A DNA stretch of 64,000 nucleotides from Portunus trituberculatus. Its lineage: Eukaryota > Arthropoda > Malacostraca > Decapoda > Portunidae. Position numbers and translations under genes: made by a program. Shown one piece after another: positions 1-10,803 of the stretch. Every line of letters starts with the position of its first letter. Position 1 is the stretch's first letter. The stretch spans positions 19,327,844 to 19,391,843 of the forward strand of contig NC_059289.1 of NCBI RefSeq assembly GCF_017591435.1, in the 5' to 3' direction. The notes under the pieces were generated by a model. The model saw nothing but the letters and a program-made list of their open reading frames with translations, was not told where the DNA came from and ran no database searches.

Positions 1-956
1 GTGGAAAGGCGTATAGATCTAGACAGTCCCACGGAAAAGAGAACGCATCCTGTCACCAGGCTCCCTGATCCGGAAGAGGAGATACATACAGGGGCAGATG
101 ACGAGTCAGTGCTGTAGCAAACAGATCTACCAGAGGAGACCCCCACACCTGGAAGACTTTCCTGCAAATTTCAGGACGTAGGGTCCACTCTGAACTGACA
201 GATTCCCGACTGAGCACATCCGCAATTACATTGTGGCATCCTGGAACGAAAACTGGGCACAGAGAGATAGAATGGCTCTTGCGCCACCGGAGAACTGTCC
301 TTGTTAGGCTGACAGAGGTTCGGAAAGAGTGCCCCCGGACTTCCTGAGATAGACGACCACTGTTGAGTTGTCGGACATCATAGACACCACTGAACCCGAC
401 AAGGCCTGCTGAAAACTCTGGAGAGCCCAAAAGACTGCCAAAAGCTCCAGATAATTTATGTGGAGCCCCTGCTCCTCCACAGTCCCAACTCCTGAAGCCA
501 GAGAATCTCCAGGTGAGCTCCCCACCCGAGCTGGGAAGCATCTGAGAATAGGTATTGTTCCGGGGGCACCAATACAAATGGGGCGCCTTTCAGAAGTTGA
601 TCCGGAACCAAACCTCAAGCAAGGTCTTGCAAACACTGACGGCTTGGAGCTACCTGCAACCAATCTGGGTCAGAAGCAGCCCGCCAATGCCTCTTTAGGC
701 ACCACTGCAGAACCCGCATCCGCAGGAGCCCACCTAGCACACAGAAGCAGAAGAGACCAGGCATTGTTGAGGCATGAAACCCAAGAAGGACCAGAAACCA
801 GCCAATCGTCCAAATAGCGACACAAGGGTATGCCGAGGCAATGGGCCCAAGCCAACATGGGAGCCATTACCTAGTAAAGACCTGAGGACTCGTGGCATGG
901 CTAAAGTACAGAGCCCGAAACTGGTAAACTCTGCCCTGCCAGACGAACTGCATGTA
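1..956 (-). mobile_element. DIRS-C: partial DIRS retrotransposon (RT end and RNase H)
   Basis: Read on the minus strand, this stretch encodes the end of a DIRS-type reverse transcriptase (867-670, with an intact YLDD catalytic box) followed by RNase H-like segments (about 663-53) and the 'W-G-S-P-L-V-D-L-F-A-T' motif that follows RNase H in DIRS elements. It is a close relative of DIRS-A and aligns with roughly 21850-22996. Relative to DIRS-A it lacks about 240 bp near 715-745. Frames are broken in several places, so it is a pseudogene. It continues beyond the left window edge. On the right it stops at a TA where a Tigger-like element has entered, and the rest of the RT is not found beyond that element. 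Confidence 0.85.
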
Positions 957-1900
957 GAGGCAAGCCCCGCTTAACGAATGGGTTATGTTCCTAAAAAAAT
1001 GTTTGTTAAGTGAATTTTCGTTAAAGGAACCAATTATAACAAGTTTAACCCCTGACTTGAACTTCCATTGAGAGTAAACAAAGCGAGAGTGCTTCATAGT
1101 ACAGTAAAAGGTTTAATGAAAGTAAAAATTATGAAGTTAAACATTTAAGCACTTTAATTTAAGACTAAGTCATTATAATGTACACTAATGTATGTAAGTA
1201 ACTTTATAATGTTGATGATCTTAAACTTATGAAGGGAGTGAGTGGAGCGGGAAAAATGCTAGCTGGCAACCTGTGGAATGTAAACAAAGGACACATCATT
1301 GTACTGCATACAAAACTTATATACCACATTTCCATAAGGCTTTCCATTTTATCCATTGCAGAGTCACAAGTTCAGGTGATTCTTTTAACTTGCAAGGAAG
1401 ATACGGTCTCACCAGCCTTCTTAATAGAGTCTGCTGACTTGAAAATAATAGAGACAGTAGTTGGAGTCAAGCCATTGTGGCAAGCAATGCTATTAGTTTT
1501 CTCGCCTCTCTTGTGTCTGTGAATAATATCCAGCTTCAGTTAGAGATTTAGAGACTTCCTGGTCTTAGCAACGCTAGGCGACATTGCAGGGCGTTTTGGA
1601 GGTATGTTGAGCAAGGGAAGACGAACTGCTATTGTTTTAAAGCTGTTATTGTTTTAAAGTAAAAGTGGGAAAGGGTAAGGGAGTGAGTGGTTCGCGTTTT
1701 GTACATGAGAGGTGCTGGTGTATTCAAAAGTCTATCGGCTTGCATGATACGGCAGGGGTTCCAAACTTGAAAAAAATTACCTGGATAAAATTTCGTTAAA
1801 GCGAGTTTGGTGTTCGTTAAACGAGCAAATGGTAGTAAAAGGAACTGTTCGTTGTAGCAAAATTTTGTTGTGTGAACCTTCGTTAAGCAGGGGTTGCCTG
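957..1900 (-). mobile_element. Tg-A copy 1: non-autonomous pogo/Tigger-like element
   Basis: Both ends carry the terminal inverted repeat of family Tg-A (consensus CAGGCAACCCCCGCTTAACG; the left first base here is G). The ends are flanked by TA at 955-956 and 1901-1902, the TA duplication expected for Tc1/mariner-pogo transposons. The interior has remnants of a CENP-B-type helix-turn-helix start that are clearer in copies 3 and 4 (motif 'RKSLTLEVKLDIIHRHER'), but no complete transposase. Orientation is opposite to the other Tg-A copies. This copy lacks the LINE-D-like tail insert that copies 3 and 4 carry, so it represents the empty-site subfamily. Confidence 0.85.
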
Positions 1901-1902
1901 TA

Positions 1903-2300
1903 CAGGTAACCCCCACTTAACAAAGGTTCACACAACAAAATTTCACTACAATGAAGGTTTCCTTTTACTACCATCTGCTTGTTTAACGAACACCAAACTC
2001 GCTTTAACAAAATTTTATCCAGGTAATTTTTTCCAAGTTTGAAAGCCCCACCGTATCATGCAAGCCGACTGGCTTTTGAATATGCCAGCGCCTCTCGTGG
2101 ACAAAATGCACACCACTCATTCCCCTAGTTCAAAACAATAACAGCGTCGAAGTGAAGCTGGATATTATTCACAGACACGAGAGGCAAGAAAACTAATAGC
2201 ATTGCTTCCCACCATGGCTTGACCATCTGCTGTCTACCATTTTCAAGTCAGCAGACTTTATTAAGAAGGCTGGTGAGATCATATCTTCCTTGCAAGCTAA
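1903..2300 (+). mobile_element. Tg-A copy 2: 5' part of a Tigger-like element
   Basis: The start has the Tg-A terminal repeat, head-to-head with copy 1. The two termini are separated by a single TA (1901-1902). The body matches other Tg-A copies through the helix-turn-helix region ('GSWILFTDTRGKKTNSIAS' in decayed form) and the segment matching 36600-36680. After an A-rich run near 2300 the similarity ends and LINE-A coding sequence starts, so the 3' half is missing. Confidence 0.75.
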
Positions 2301-2605
2301 AAAAAAAAAACTGAAGAAGTGGTACTTACAGAAGAAAGAGGAGGTTGTGGAGAAGGCAAGAAATTAAGAGTGACTTATACTAATATAGATGGGTTGTTAT
2401 CAAAACATGTTAGAGGTTAGGGATTATTTGAAAGAGAAAAAGCCAGATGTAATGTGCATTGTTGAAACAAAATTAAGAGAGCAGATCCATGTTAACTATA
2501 AAGAGAAGGGATATAATACCTGGAGGAGAGACAGGAAGGATAAATGGGGAGGAGTGCTAATAATGGTTCGTGAGGATATATGTGTGGAGGATGTGCAATA
2601 CATCT
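2301..2605 (+). pseudogene. LINE-A segment 1: endonuclease start
   Basis: Translation from about 2360 gives the beginning of an apurinic/apyrimidinic-type endonuclease of a non-LTR retrotransposon: 'VTYTNIDG', then a stretch containing 'KPDVMCIVETKL' and 'KWGGVLIMVRED'. The same motifs occur in LINE-B (44775-44990). The asparagine of 'TNIDG' and the glutamate of 'VETKL' are endonuclease active-site residues. Homology stops near 2600 where Gypsy LTR sequence starts. About 30 codons expected before the continuation at 9733 are absent, so a deletion removed the junction together with part of the left LTR. Confidence 0.8.
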
Positions 2606-2850
2606 ACATTGCCTCCATATAGGATTAGTATTATTGTTAGGTATTGTTAAGTTGGGTTCTTTAAGATTATATTTATTCGTGTTCTATCTATATGCATGTC
2701 AGTTTCTTGTGTGTTTTGTTATTAGGTTATTAAATAGCTTCTTACGTGCCCCTCTGCATATCCTCACCAGTTGAACCTGGTGTTTTTTTATTATTATTGT
2801 TCACCGGCTCCTCGATGCCAATCTTACCCATTTAACTGGTGAACGTAACA
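2606..2850 (+). repeat. Left LTR of Gypsy element (5'-truncated)
   Basis: This 245-bp stretch matches 9482-9732, the last part of the right LTR, with few substitutions and small indels, and ends in the same GTGAACGTAACA. The first 311 bp of the LTR found on the right side are missing here, so the 5' end was deleted together with flanking LINE sequence. Confidence 0.9.
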
Positions 2851-2875
2851 ATTGGCGACTGTGACAGGACCCTTA
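2851..2875 (+). promoter_or_regulatory. Probable primer binding site
   Basis: Sequence directly after the left LTR (ATTGGCGACTGTGACAGGAC) begins with TGG two bases after the LTR, as expected for a tRNA 3'-CCA complement. The matching tRNA is not identified. A comparison with the host tRNA set would settle it. Confidence 0.5.
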
Positions 2876-3534
2876 TAACCCTTGTTCATTGTTCCATTTT
2901 TCCAGTGACTTTTTCTGTGATTACATTATTTTCTTTTATGTGTGTCTGTGGTGTTGTGACTTTGATGTGTTTTTTTTTCTGTGACTTACTCTGCGTGTGG
3001 TTTAAATTTACCTTTGTGCGATCTAGTGGCTCCCTTTGGGTTAAAAGTGCTTCGTGATTTTCATTGGTATCACATAGCAGTGGTAGAGCAGGAAACCAGG
3101 TAGAAAGGCGTGTTCACCAATAGCACTTATCTCTATTTTTTGCATATAGGTAGGTGTGTAATAAGTGTTATCCAAGTGTTGGGATCATCATATGTTCATG
3201 CAAACCCTCAATCCCCTCACTTCGCGGATCATTTTTCTCGCTAGTTAGAATTGGCCCTTTTAACTAGTCCCTCAGACTAATCCGCCTCCTTATCAATAAC
3301 AAGTCTCAGTACAATTCACTCCTCATCCTCTCAAGTCTCGTAACTAGAGTAATCCGGATCCTTTTAATGCCGTAATTCTCTAGTTTACCCCCATTAGTGA
3401 TTGTACTCATAAGTGTTTACTTAAGTATAATCTAGGTAATTTCCAAGGTTGCCTTTATTATCCCTCTGCCAAGTTCCTCACTTAAGTAATTTACTTATCA
3501 TTTTTTGTTGTTGTTTGTTTAACATCTATTTAAT

Positions 3535-5024
3535 ATGGCTTCCGCTCAGTTTAACGTTGAAGATTTTTGTGCTGACCCTTCTCTGGAACAACTTAAAGAT
3601 GCTAACATAAAAAAGACCAATGGAAAGCCATCGCTAAACATTTTGATGTTCCCATCACGTCTCAGATGACTAAAGAGGTCGTTAAGAATGTAGTTGTTGA
3701 ACATCTAGTGCAAGAAGGTCAGTTGCTAGGAAATGCCATAGAAGAGTTAACTCCCATGTCAGCAGCCTCTACGAGGACTATAATACACAGTCCCCAGGAA
3801 GAACAGGATAAGAGTAGGATAAGTCAGTGGGAAATTGAGAAGCTTAGACTAGAATACCAGATGCAAGAAAGACAAATGCAACTACAAGAAAGACAAATGC
3901 AACTACAGGCAGAAAAAGAAGAGAGAGAATTTCAGTTACAAGAGAAGAAAGGAAGAAGAAAAGAAGGTTCAGCAAGTGTGGGTTGGGCTTCCTCAGAAAG
4001 AAGCAGAAGAAGAGAAGAGAAAAAGAAGATCAATTCCGTGAAAAACATGGTATAAAGGCAGGAGAAAGAGTTAGAAATTCAGGAGTTAACCCTATGAAAT
4101 AACGGTAAGTTTAGACGGGAAGAAATAGATTTTAAGAAAAATTGGCAAGCTTTAATCCTGCTACAGCTGCTCCTCTAGTTCCCCCTTTTGATGAATCTGA
4201 TGTTGACGGGTCATTTCGCGCCTTTGACAGCATTGCTAATAGGAATAAATGGCCCAAGGATCAGTGGGTGTCTCTCCTTGTCTCCAAGCTAGTAGGAAAA
4301 GCTTACAGGGTATACAACGGCCTTAGTGATGAGGCAGAGTATGAAGAGATCAAAGGTAACATTCTAGATGCCTACTCTATCACTTCCAATGGATACAGAC
4401 AAGTTCTGAAAGTATGTGAAACCAGACTCTCACACCTATGTTGAATTTGCTAGTGATACAGACAACAGTTCTGAAAGTATGTGAAACCAGACTCTTACAC
4501 CTATGTTGAATTTGCTAGTGAGAAACTAAGACAATTTAAATTCAAGAAGTGGTTAGCCGCCCTTAACATTACCACCTTTTCGGAGTTGCTCAATCTAATG
4601 GTCCTGGAAGAATGGAAGAACAAGTTACCCTTTAATATTCTGAGGCATGTGGAAGAAAGGGGAGAGTGAGCTTATGTCTGCCGCTAAAGTGGCTGATGCC
4701 TTTGCTTTGTTGATGGGATCCCTGGGTAGTAGAGGTCGTGGTTCACCATCTAATGTTAGGTCCTCCTTTGGGGAAGGTTTTGGGGCCGCGGGTGGTAAGC
4801 CAACCGGATTCTCGCCAAATGCGTATAATTCCCACTGGTGTACATACTGTGAGAAACCAGGTCACACAATCCAAAAATGTAGACACCCAAATTGCAAGGC
4901 CTCTCAACGTCAACTTTCTTTTGTGGCCCCTAAACCTAACACATTCGAGAACAAGAAACCAATGGCCCTAGCTAACCCTGTCAACTCTCCTCTAGAACTT
5001 TATGACTCATACATATCAAGGTAA
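3535..5024 (+). pseudogene. Gypsy gag (nucleocapsid and capsid), frameshifted
   Basis: Translation starts at the ATG at 3535 (MASAQFNVEDFC). It passes through a Gln/Glu-rich heptad-like region (about 3840-3950, 'MQERQMQLQERQMQLQ', probably coiled coil), a capsid region containing 'KLVGKAYRVYNGLSD' (4290-4335), and a zinc knuckle of form C-x2-C-x4-H-x4-C at about 4840-4880 ('CTYCEKPGHTIQKC'). At least three frame changes break it. A tandem duplication of about 63 bp (4393-4455 and 4456-4520) lies in the capsid part and is one cause of the break. The product would package element RNA. Confidence 0.85.
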
Positions 5025-5348
5025 AGTGTCCCTGACTGATGGTAAAGACAAGGCAATAAATGTCAAGGTTCTGCGTGATACAGGTGCTGCCCAATCCATC
5101 TTAAGGGAAGATGTCATCCCTAACATCAAACAGGCTTTCACTGGGAGAAGGTGATCCTTACAGGTCTCGAATCACAGCTCTCCTATCCCTTGGCTAACAT
5201 TAGCTTACAGTGCCCCTTCATTTCAGCAGAGGTTGAAGTAGCCATTAAACCTGGTGAACTGCCAGTACTGGGGTTAAATCTTGTACTGGGTAACGATCTT
5301 GCGGGTAATTTGGCTGTTCCAAACTTAATTGTTCTTGATTCCCCTTAA
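5025..5348 (+). pseudogene. Gypsy aspartic protease
   Basis: Downstream of the zinc knuckle the translation contains 'LRDTGAAQSIL', the D-T/S-G active site of a retropepsin, and further on 'LVLGNDLAG', matching the conserved 'LGxDLL/LAG' flap end of Gypsy proteases. A frame change at about 5150 separates the two halves. Protease lies between gag and integrase here. Confidence 0.8.
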
Positions 5349-5402
5349 AAGAAAGTCCCACTAAGACCCTGGACGAAACATCCCCTCACTTCTTCCCAGT
5401 GT

Positions 5403-6676
5403 GTGCAGTCACCAGGTCTTAGTCTAAGTCCCCCTGCCCCTTCACCACCTCCTCCACCAATGACTGCCTCTACTGACAACTTGTATAATAACATCATTTC
5501 AAAGGAGAATTTGATTAATGCTCAGGAACAGGATCTCACTTTGGCTAAGATCAGACATGTTGCCAGTGAGACAAAGGATATGTCTAAATTGCCTTGTTTT
5601 TATTATCAGGAAGGAGTCCTGATGCGTGCCTACAGACCTCCTGAACTGAAACAACTAGACACCTGGTCAGAAACACATCAAGTTGTCATCCCTTGTCTGT
5701 AAGACCAGCCATTCCAAAAAACCTACAAGAAGGCTCTTCAACATTTTTTTTGGCCAGGAATGAAAAGGATGTGTCACACTACGTAAAACATGTCATATAT
5801 GTCAAATTGTGGGTAAGCCTAACGAACGCCTTGTGCCAGCTCCTCTGACGCCTATTCCAGTTCATATGAAGCCCTTCGAAAAGATCATTCTGGACTGCGT
5901 AGGGCCCTTACCCAAAACCAAACGAGGGAATCAGTATTTGTTAACCCTCATGGATCCCACTACCAGGTACCCTGAAGCATTCCTCTTAAGAACATCACAT
6001 CAAAGACCATTGTAAAACATCTAATACATTTTTCACCTCGGTAGGAATTCCAAAACAAATTCAGTCTGACAAGGGTAGCAATTTCACTAGCAATTTTTTC
6101 CAACAGATAGTGAATGAGCTAAACATCGACCATGTAACCTCCTCGCTTACCACCCCAATCCCAAGGCTGTCTGGAGCGGTTTCACCAAACATTAAAATCC
6201 ATGATGAAGAAGTATTGCTTGGAGCATCAAGGAGACTGGGATGAAAGTATCTCTTTCTTCTCTTCGCTTTAAGAGAATCTCCTCAAGATTCTTTAGGTTA
6301 CTCCCTTTGAATTACTCTATGGTAGACAGATCAGGGGGCCTCTCAAAATATTAAAGGATCAATGGTTTACTCAAAATACTCCTTCAAGCCCCAGTGTGTC
6401 TGACTACATCAGTAACCTTAAGAATAAAATCAGTGAAGTCAGATCTTTTGCTAAATCAAACATCCTCAAATCTCAAACTAAAATGCAACAAAATTCTCTC
6501 CCCAAATCTGTCATGAGAAGTTTCAAACCAGGAGACAAGGTTTTACTTTTTCTCCCCACTCCAGGCAATGCTCTTCACAGTAAGTTCATGGGGCCTTATG
6601 TTATGGCTCAAAAACTAAGTCCATTAAACTGTGGTCCGCACTCCTGACCGTCGTAAGGATTCCCAACTAGTTCATA
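5403..6676 (+). pseudogene. Gypsy integrase, upstream of RT
   Basis: The N-terminal region holds the CxxC half of the HHCC zinc finger ('TCHICQ', about 5790-5807). The catalytic core follows: first Asp in 'ILDCVGPLPKTKRGNQY' (5889-5940), second Asp in 'QIQSDKGSNFTSNFF' (6058-6100), and a Glu in 'LERFHQTLKSM' (about 6170-6200, different frame). The C-terminal region ends in 'QLVHIN' at the TTAA where a transposon entered, and resumes as 'LMKPYHSRE' at 7561. Frame changes occur near 5700, 5790, 6015 and 6170. Position before RT is not typical for Gypsy. Confidence 0.85.
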
Positions 6677-6829
6677 TTAACCTTAGGATGTTAAAAAGCC
6701 CGCCTGTATGATATACTGGTAATGCCACCACCAGCTGAAACTCGTCAAGCTTGTCATGCTTGTCGTCTTTGTGTATTATGCTGCTATTTTTAGTCACTAT
6801 ATCGCCTTGAAGAGGAGTGGTCTTCTCTC

Positions 6830-6834
<5 letters not shown>

Positions 6835-6916
<82 letters not shown>
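6835..6916. repeat. (GA)n microsatellite
   Basis: About 82 bp of near-perfect GA repeats inside TTAA element copy 1. Confidence 0.98.
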
Positions 6917-6919
<3 letters not shown>

Positions 6920-6986
6920 CATTTGCTAATATTTTAGACACAAGCAGGACATGTAGCTTATCTTTCAGAGGAAGAGTAAAAGAGGA

Positions 6987-6990
<4 letters not shown>

Positions 6991-7052
<62 letters not shown>
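6991..7052. repeat. (GA)n microsatellite
   Basis: About 62 bp of GA repeats inside TTAA element copy 1. Confidence 0.98.
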
Positions 7053-7055
<3 letters not shown>

Positions 7056-7059
7056 GAAA

Positions 7060-7161
<102 letters not shown>

Positions 7162-7222
7162 CACAATGTTACAAGGCCTCGCATGTAACTTATCTTCAGA
7201 AGAAAAAAAAATAAAAAAAGAT

Positions 7223-7226
<4 letters not shown>

Positions 7227-7291
<65 letters not shown>
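7227..7291. repeat. (GA)n microsatellite
   Basis: About 65 bp of GA repeats inside TTAA element copy 1. Confidence 0.98.
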
Positions 7292-7294
<3 letters not shown>

Positions 7295-7560
7295 GAACAG
7301 TCTATGCCATTGGGTAATTTTAGACACAAGGCAGGACATGTAGCTTATCTTTAGTGATTGGTGGAGACAAGGATGGTGGGAGGAGCACTAGGATTTCAAG
7401 GACAGCATACAGCATGTGTAGTTGGTATCCAACACACTATATGGGACAACTGAACTGAAGAAAGCTCAGAAAAGAAATATGACATCTACGTAGGCGTCAC
7501 CGTATTTGCTACTGGGGCTTCATGACGCCCACATAGGCGTCACTGTATTGAAGGGGTTAA

Positions 7561-8660
7561 CCTAATGAAACCTTACCACTCCAGAGAACCAGAGGACGAC
7601 ATGTCTCGCACTGTACCTGTATGTCTGGTAGGGAAGGAGTCTGGTCCTATGCCCCCCGAGGAAGAGTCCGACATCGAATTCCTCTTCTCATCACCTAAAG
7701 GATGCCCCTCAAACAGTCAAATCATGTCCAACCTTGATGAGGTTTTTTTTCCTTAACACCTTCACAACAGTCTCATCTTAAAAAGTTATTGCTAGACTTT
7801 TTGGAAATCACGGGTGACCTTCCAGGGCTTTGTACTACTATCCAATATGCTATAACATTAATATCTAATGACATCAAGCCTATAAGACAACCAGCCTATC
7901 GCATTTCACCCATTAAAAGAGACTTGATGAAAAGGAGAGGTAGACTATCTGCTCTGTCATCACCTTGCAGAACCTAGTATATCCCCTTGGGCTTCTCCCT
8001 GCCTCTTAACATCTAAGCCAGATGGTAGTAGTCGATTTTGCACTGACTACAGGAAATTAAATAAAGTGATGGTACCAGACTCCTACCCATTGCCCTTGAT
8101 AGACGACCTTATAGACAGCATAGGAGTAGCCAAATTTGTAACCACCATAGATTTACTTAGGGGGGTTACTACCAGGTTCCCCTCTCGGACGAGGCCCGAA
8201 TAATATCCGCCTTCATCACCCCCTTCAGGCTATACCAATACAGTGATGCCCTTCGGCTTGTCTAATACTCCCGCCACCTTCCAGAGGGCTATAAATTACA
8301 TCACCCAGGACTTGGAGGGAACATCTGCATATCTGGACGACCTGGTGGTGACTTCGGACAACTGGGTGACACATCTGACCCGTCTCCGGAGGCTGATGGG
8401 TTGGTTGCAGGAAGCTGGTCTTACGATCAACCTAGCCAAGTCCACGGTGGTCTACCTGGGACATGTGGTGGGGAACGGCAAGGTTTGCCCCAAGAGAGCA
8501 AACGTGGAGGCCATCCTTGGCTTCCCTGTCCCTACCACCAGGACAGCTCTCATGTGGTTCTTGGGGATGGCCGGTTTCTACAGACGGTTCTGTAGGAACT
8601 TCTCCATCCTGGCCGCCCCCTTGACAAACCTTATCAGCACTTCCGTCCCTTTCCACTAGA
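7561..8660 (+). pseudogene. Gypsy integrase end, linker and reverse transcriptase
   Basis: The first codons complete the integrase C-terminus ('LMKPYHSRE') and continue through an acidic linker into RT. Recognisable RT blocks are 'FCTDYRKLNKVMVPDSYPLP' (about 8037-8096), 'TTIDLLRGYYQVPL' (8143-8185, with a frame change), 'MPFGLSNTPATFQR' (8246-8287) and the catalytic 'AYLDDLVV' (about 8328-8351). Then come 'YLGHVV' and 'FLGMAGFYRRF', the usual connection motifs. A stop at 8657-8659 and frame changes near 7980 and 8160 make it non-functional. GC content is higher here than in gag. Confidence 0.9.
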
Positions 8661-8716
8661 CCCTGACCTGTGATGAAGCCTTCCAACATCTTAAGGCGTT
8701 CCTCTCCTCGGAACCA

Positions 8717-9139
8717 GTGGTCTGGACGCCAAATCACTCCCGCCCCTTCCATCTACAAGTGAACACGAGTGGAGTTGGAGTGGGTGCTGTCCTCCTGCAA
8801 GCAGACCCCACAAGCAGCATTCTCCATCCCATCGCCTATCACTCCGCCAAGCTGAAGAAACACCAACTCAACTACTCCACCATCGAGAAGAAGGCTCTGG
8901 CACTCATCCTGGCACTCCAACGTTTTGAGTGTTACCTTCATCCTGGCCCTCAAACTAGGAAGGTCTTCACCAATCACAATCCTTTGGCCTTCCTTCACGC
9001 CATGAAGAACCGAAACCAACGCATACTTAGGTGGGCCTTGTTAACTCAACCCTTCAACTTGGAAGTCCACCATATCAAGGGGGTGGACAACATCATCGCC
9101 GACGCCTTATCAAGATCTCTCGTTTCACCTCCTTCATGA
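8717..9139 (+). pseudogene. Gypsy RNase H
   Basis: This frame contains 'SGVGVGAVLLQ', 'IAYHSAKL', 'YSTIEKKALALILALQRF', 'FTNHNPLAFL' and 'GVDNIIADALSRS', the standard order of Ty3/Gypsy RNase H motifs. The first catalytic Asp (normally DAS) is Asn in 'VNTSGVG', and the Asp of the usual TDH motif is also Asn ('TNHNPL'). Both fit GAC-to-AAC change, so the enzyme would be dead even without the stops upstream. Last coding unit of the element. Confidence 0.88.
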
Positions 9140-9157
9140 GCCCATTACGGAGGTCTT

Positions 9158-9170
9158 AGGGAGGAGGAAA
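9158..9170 (+). promoter_or_regulatory. Polypurine tract
   Basis: The purine run AGGGAGGAGGAAA ends directly before the TGTTATGG that begins the right LTR. This is the expected plus-strand priming site. Confidence 0.8.
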
Positions 9171-9732
9171 TGTTATGGCCTGCCCGTAACATGCTCCACT
9201 ACCATCACCTCCTCCGCTTGCTACCCCGTTTGCCACCTCTCCACCTCCCCTCCACGTCACCGTCTCATGAAGCCCACCTCCTGTCCCGAAGTAGGATTCG
9301 CGCAGCCCCATTCAACTTAAGCGGAAGTGTTAAGTGAGCTCCCTGATTTTTGGAAGGCAGTCGAGGTCAAGGCCTCAACCAGTGAACACAACGCCTTTTG
9401 GAATACCGTGGGATCCACATCAACCAGCACTTCACCACTGCGACACCTCATAAGTATCACTTCCCCTCGTCCCGTTTTTCCACATTGCCTCCATATAGGA
9501 TTGGTATTATTGTTAGGTATTGTTAAGTTGGGTTCTTTAGGGTTATATTTATTTGTGTTCTATCTATATGTGTATGTCAGTTTCCTGTGTGTTTTGTTAT
9601 TAGGTTATTAAATAGCTTCTTAAGTGCCCCTTTGCATATCCTCACCAGTTGAACCTGCAGTGTTTTTTTTAATTATTATTGTTCACCGGCTCCCCGATGC
9701 CAATCTTATCCATTTAACCGGTGAACGTAACA
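9171..9732 (+). repeat. Right LTR of Gypsy element
   Basis: The 562-bp LTR starts TGTTATGG and ends GTAACA, giving the short inverted ends TGTTA/TAACA. The last 251 bp match the left LTR remnant. A possible polyadenylation region lies in the ATTAAATAGC segment near 9606. The left copy lacks the first 311 bp. Confidence 0.85.
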
Positions 9733-10803
9733 ATGGGAAACTGAAGAACATAAAGATATGCAAAGAGAGGTGATAAAGTGCCTAGATTACATGATAAGAA
9801 GAGGTAGATGAATACTTTTAGCTTGAGACTTTAACTGCAAAAAAGTAAACTGGAGAGAGATGAAAGTAATGGATGATCCTGGGCAGTGGAGCGAGGAAGT
9901 GTTACAGTTGACTATGGTTATTGCAATGGATCAGTGGGTGGAGGAGTCAAAAAGGTACAGGGGGGGGAGAAGAACCATCGTTGCTTGAACTAGTATTCAC
10001 AAAGAAACCACAGCCCCTCCAATCATACAATATGGGAAGAAGTGATCATGTGACATTAGAGATGCAAATTCAGGAGGAATATGGGATAAATTACAAAGAT
10101 GACTACAAAAGAGAGAGATTAAATTATGCAAGAGCAGATTTTGAAAAATTAAGGATCTACTTTGCTGATATTGAGTGGAGAAATATCATGTACAGAAAGG
10201 GAAATATGATATATTCTTACAGAAATATAATGAAAGAGTAAAAACATTTGTACCTGTTTATAGAGTTAAGAAAATAATACATACTTGGTACAATGCTACA
10301 TGCATACAAGCTAAAAAGGCAGAAGAAAAAGCATGGAAGAAACTCATAAAACAGAGACACGACTATAAGAGACAGCAGTACAAAGATGCCAGAAATGAAT
10401 ATATTTGAGTCAGGAGAAAGGAAGAAAGAAACTTTGAGAAAGATGTGGTGAATAAAAGCAAAGAAGAACCCAAACTTTTCTACAAGTTTAAAAATAGCAA
10501 AACAAAGAACAAGGAAACAATTGATAAAATAATTAAAGAAGGGAAGACATACCAAACAGAGAAAGAAATGTGTGAAATAATGAATGAGAGATTCAAAATG
10601 GTGCTCACTGCAGAAGATTTCACAGAACCTAGTAGGACATTGCACTGCCAAGGATTATAGGAGATCACAGTGCACAAAGAGGATATTGGAAGATAACTGG
10701 ATAAGTTGGATGTCAGAAAAGCAATGGGGCCAGATGGTGTATCAGGCTAGGTGTTAAAAAGAATGTAAAAAGGAATTACTGGATCCAATTTGGGAAATAA
10801 TTA
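9733..10803 (+). pseudogene. LINE-A segment 2: endonuclease end to RT start
   Basis: LINE-A resumes directly after the Gypsy LTR. It contains a decayed 'DFNCKKVNW' (LINE-B has 'VGDFNCKEVDW'), then 'LLELVFTKKP' and 'MGRSDHVTLEMQI', the end of the endonuclease with its conserved S-D-H. A long Lys-rich linker follows (10081-10410) and the first RT block 'KAMGPDGVS' (about 10721-10746, with a frame break just after). At 10802-10803 the sequence is cut at TA by the Tigger at 10804-13862 and continues at 13863. Confidence 0.85.

Noticed and set aside
53..577. A 174-residue host protein on the minus strand
   Set aside because: The same sequence recurs in DIRS-A with the same motifs (VLSRES, VDLFATALTRHLPL), so it is the DIRS RNase H region.
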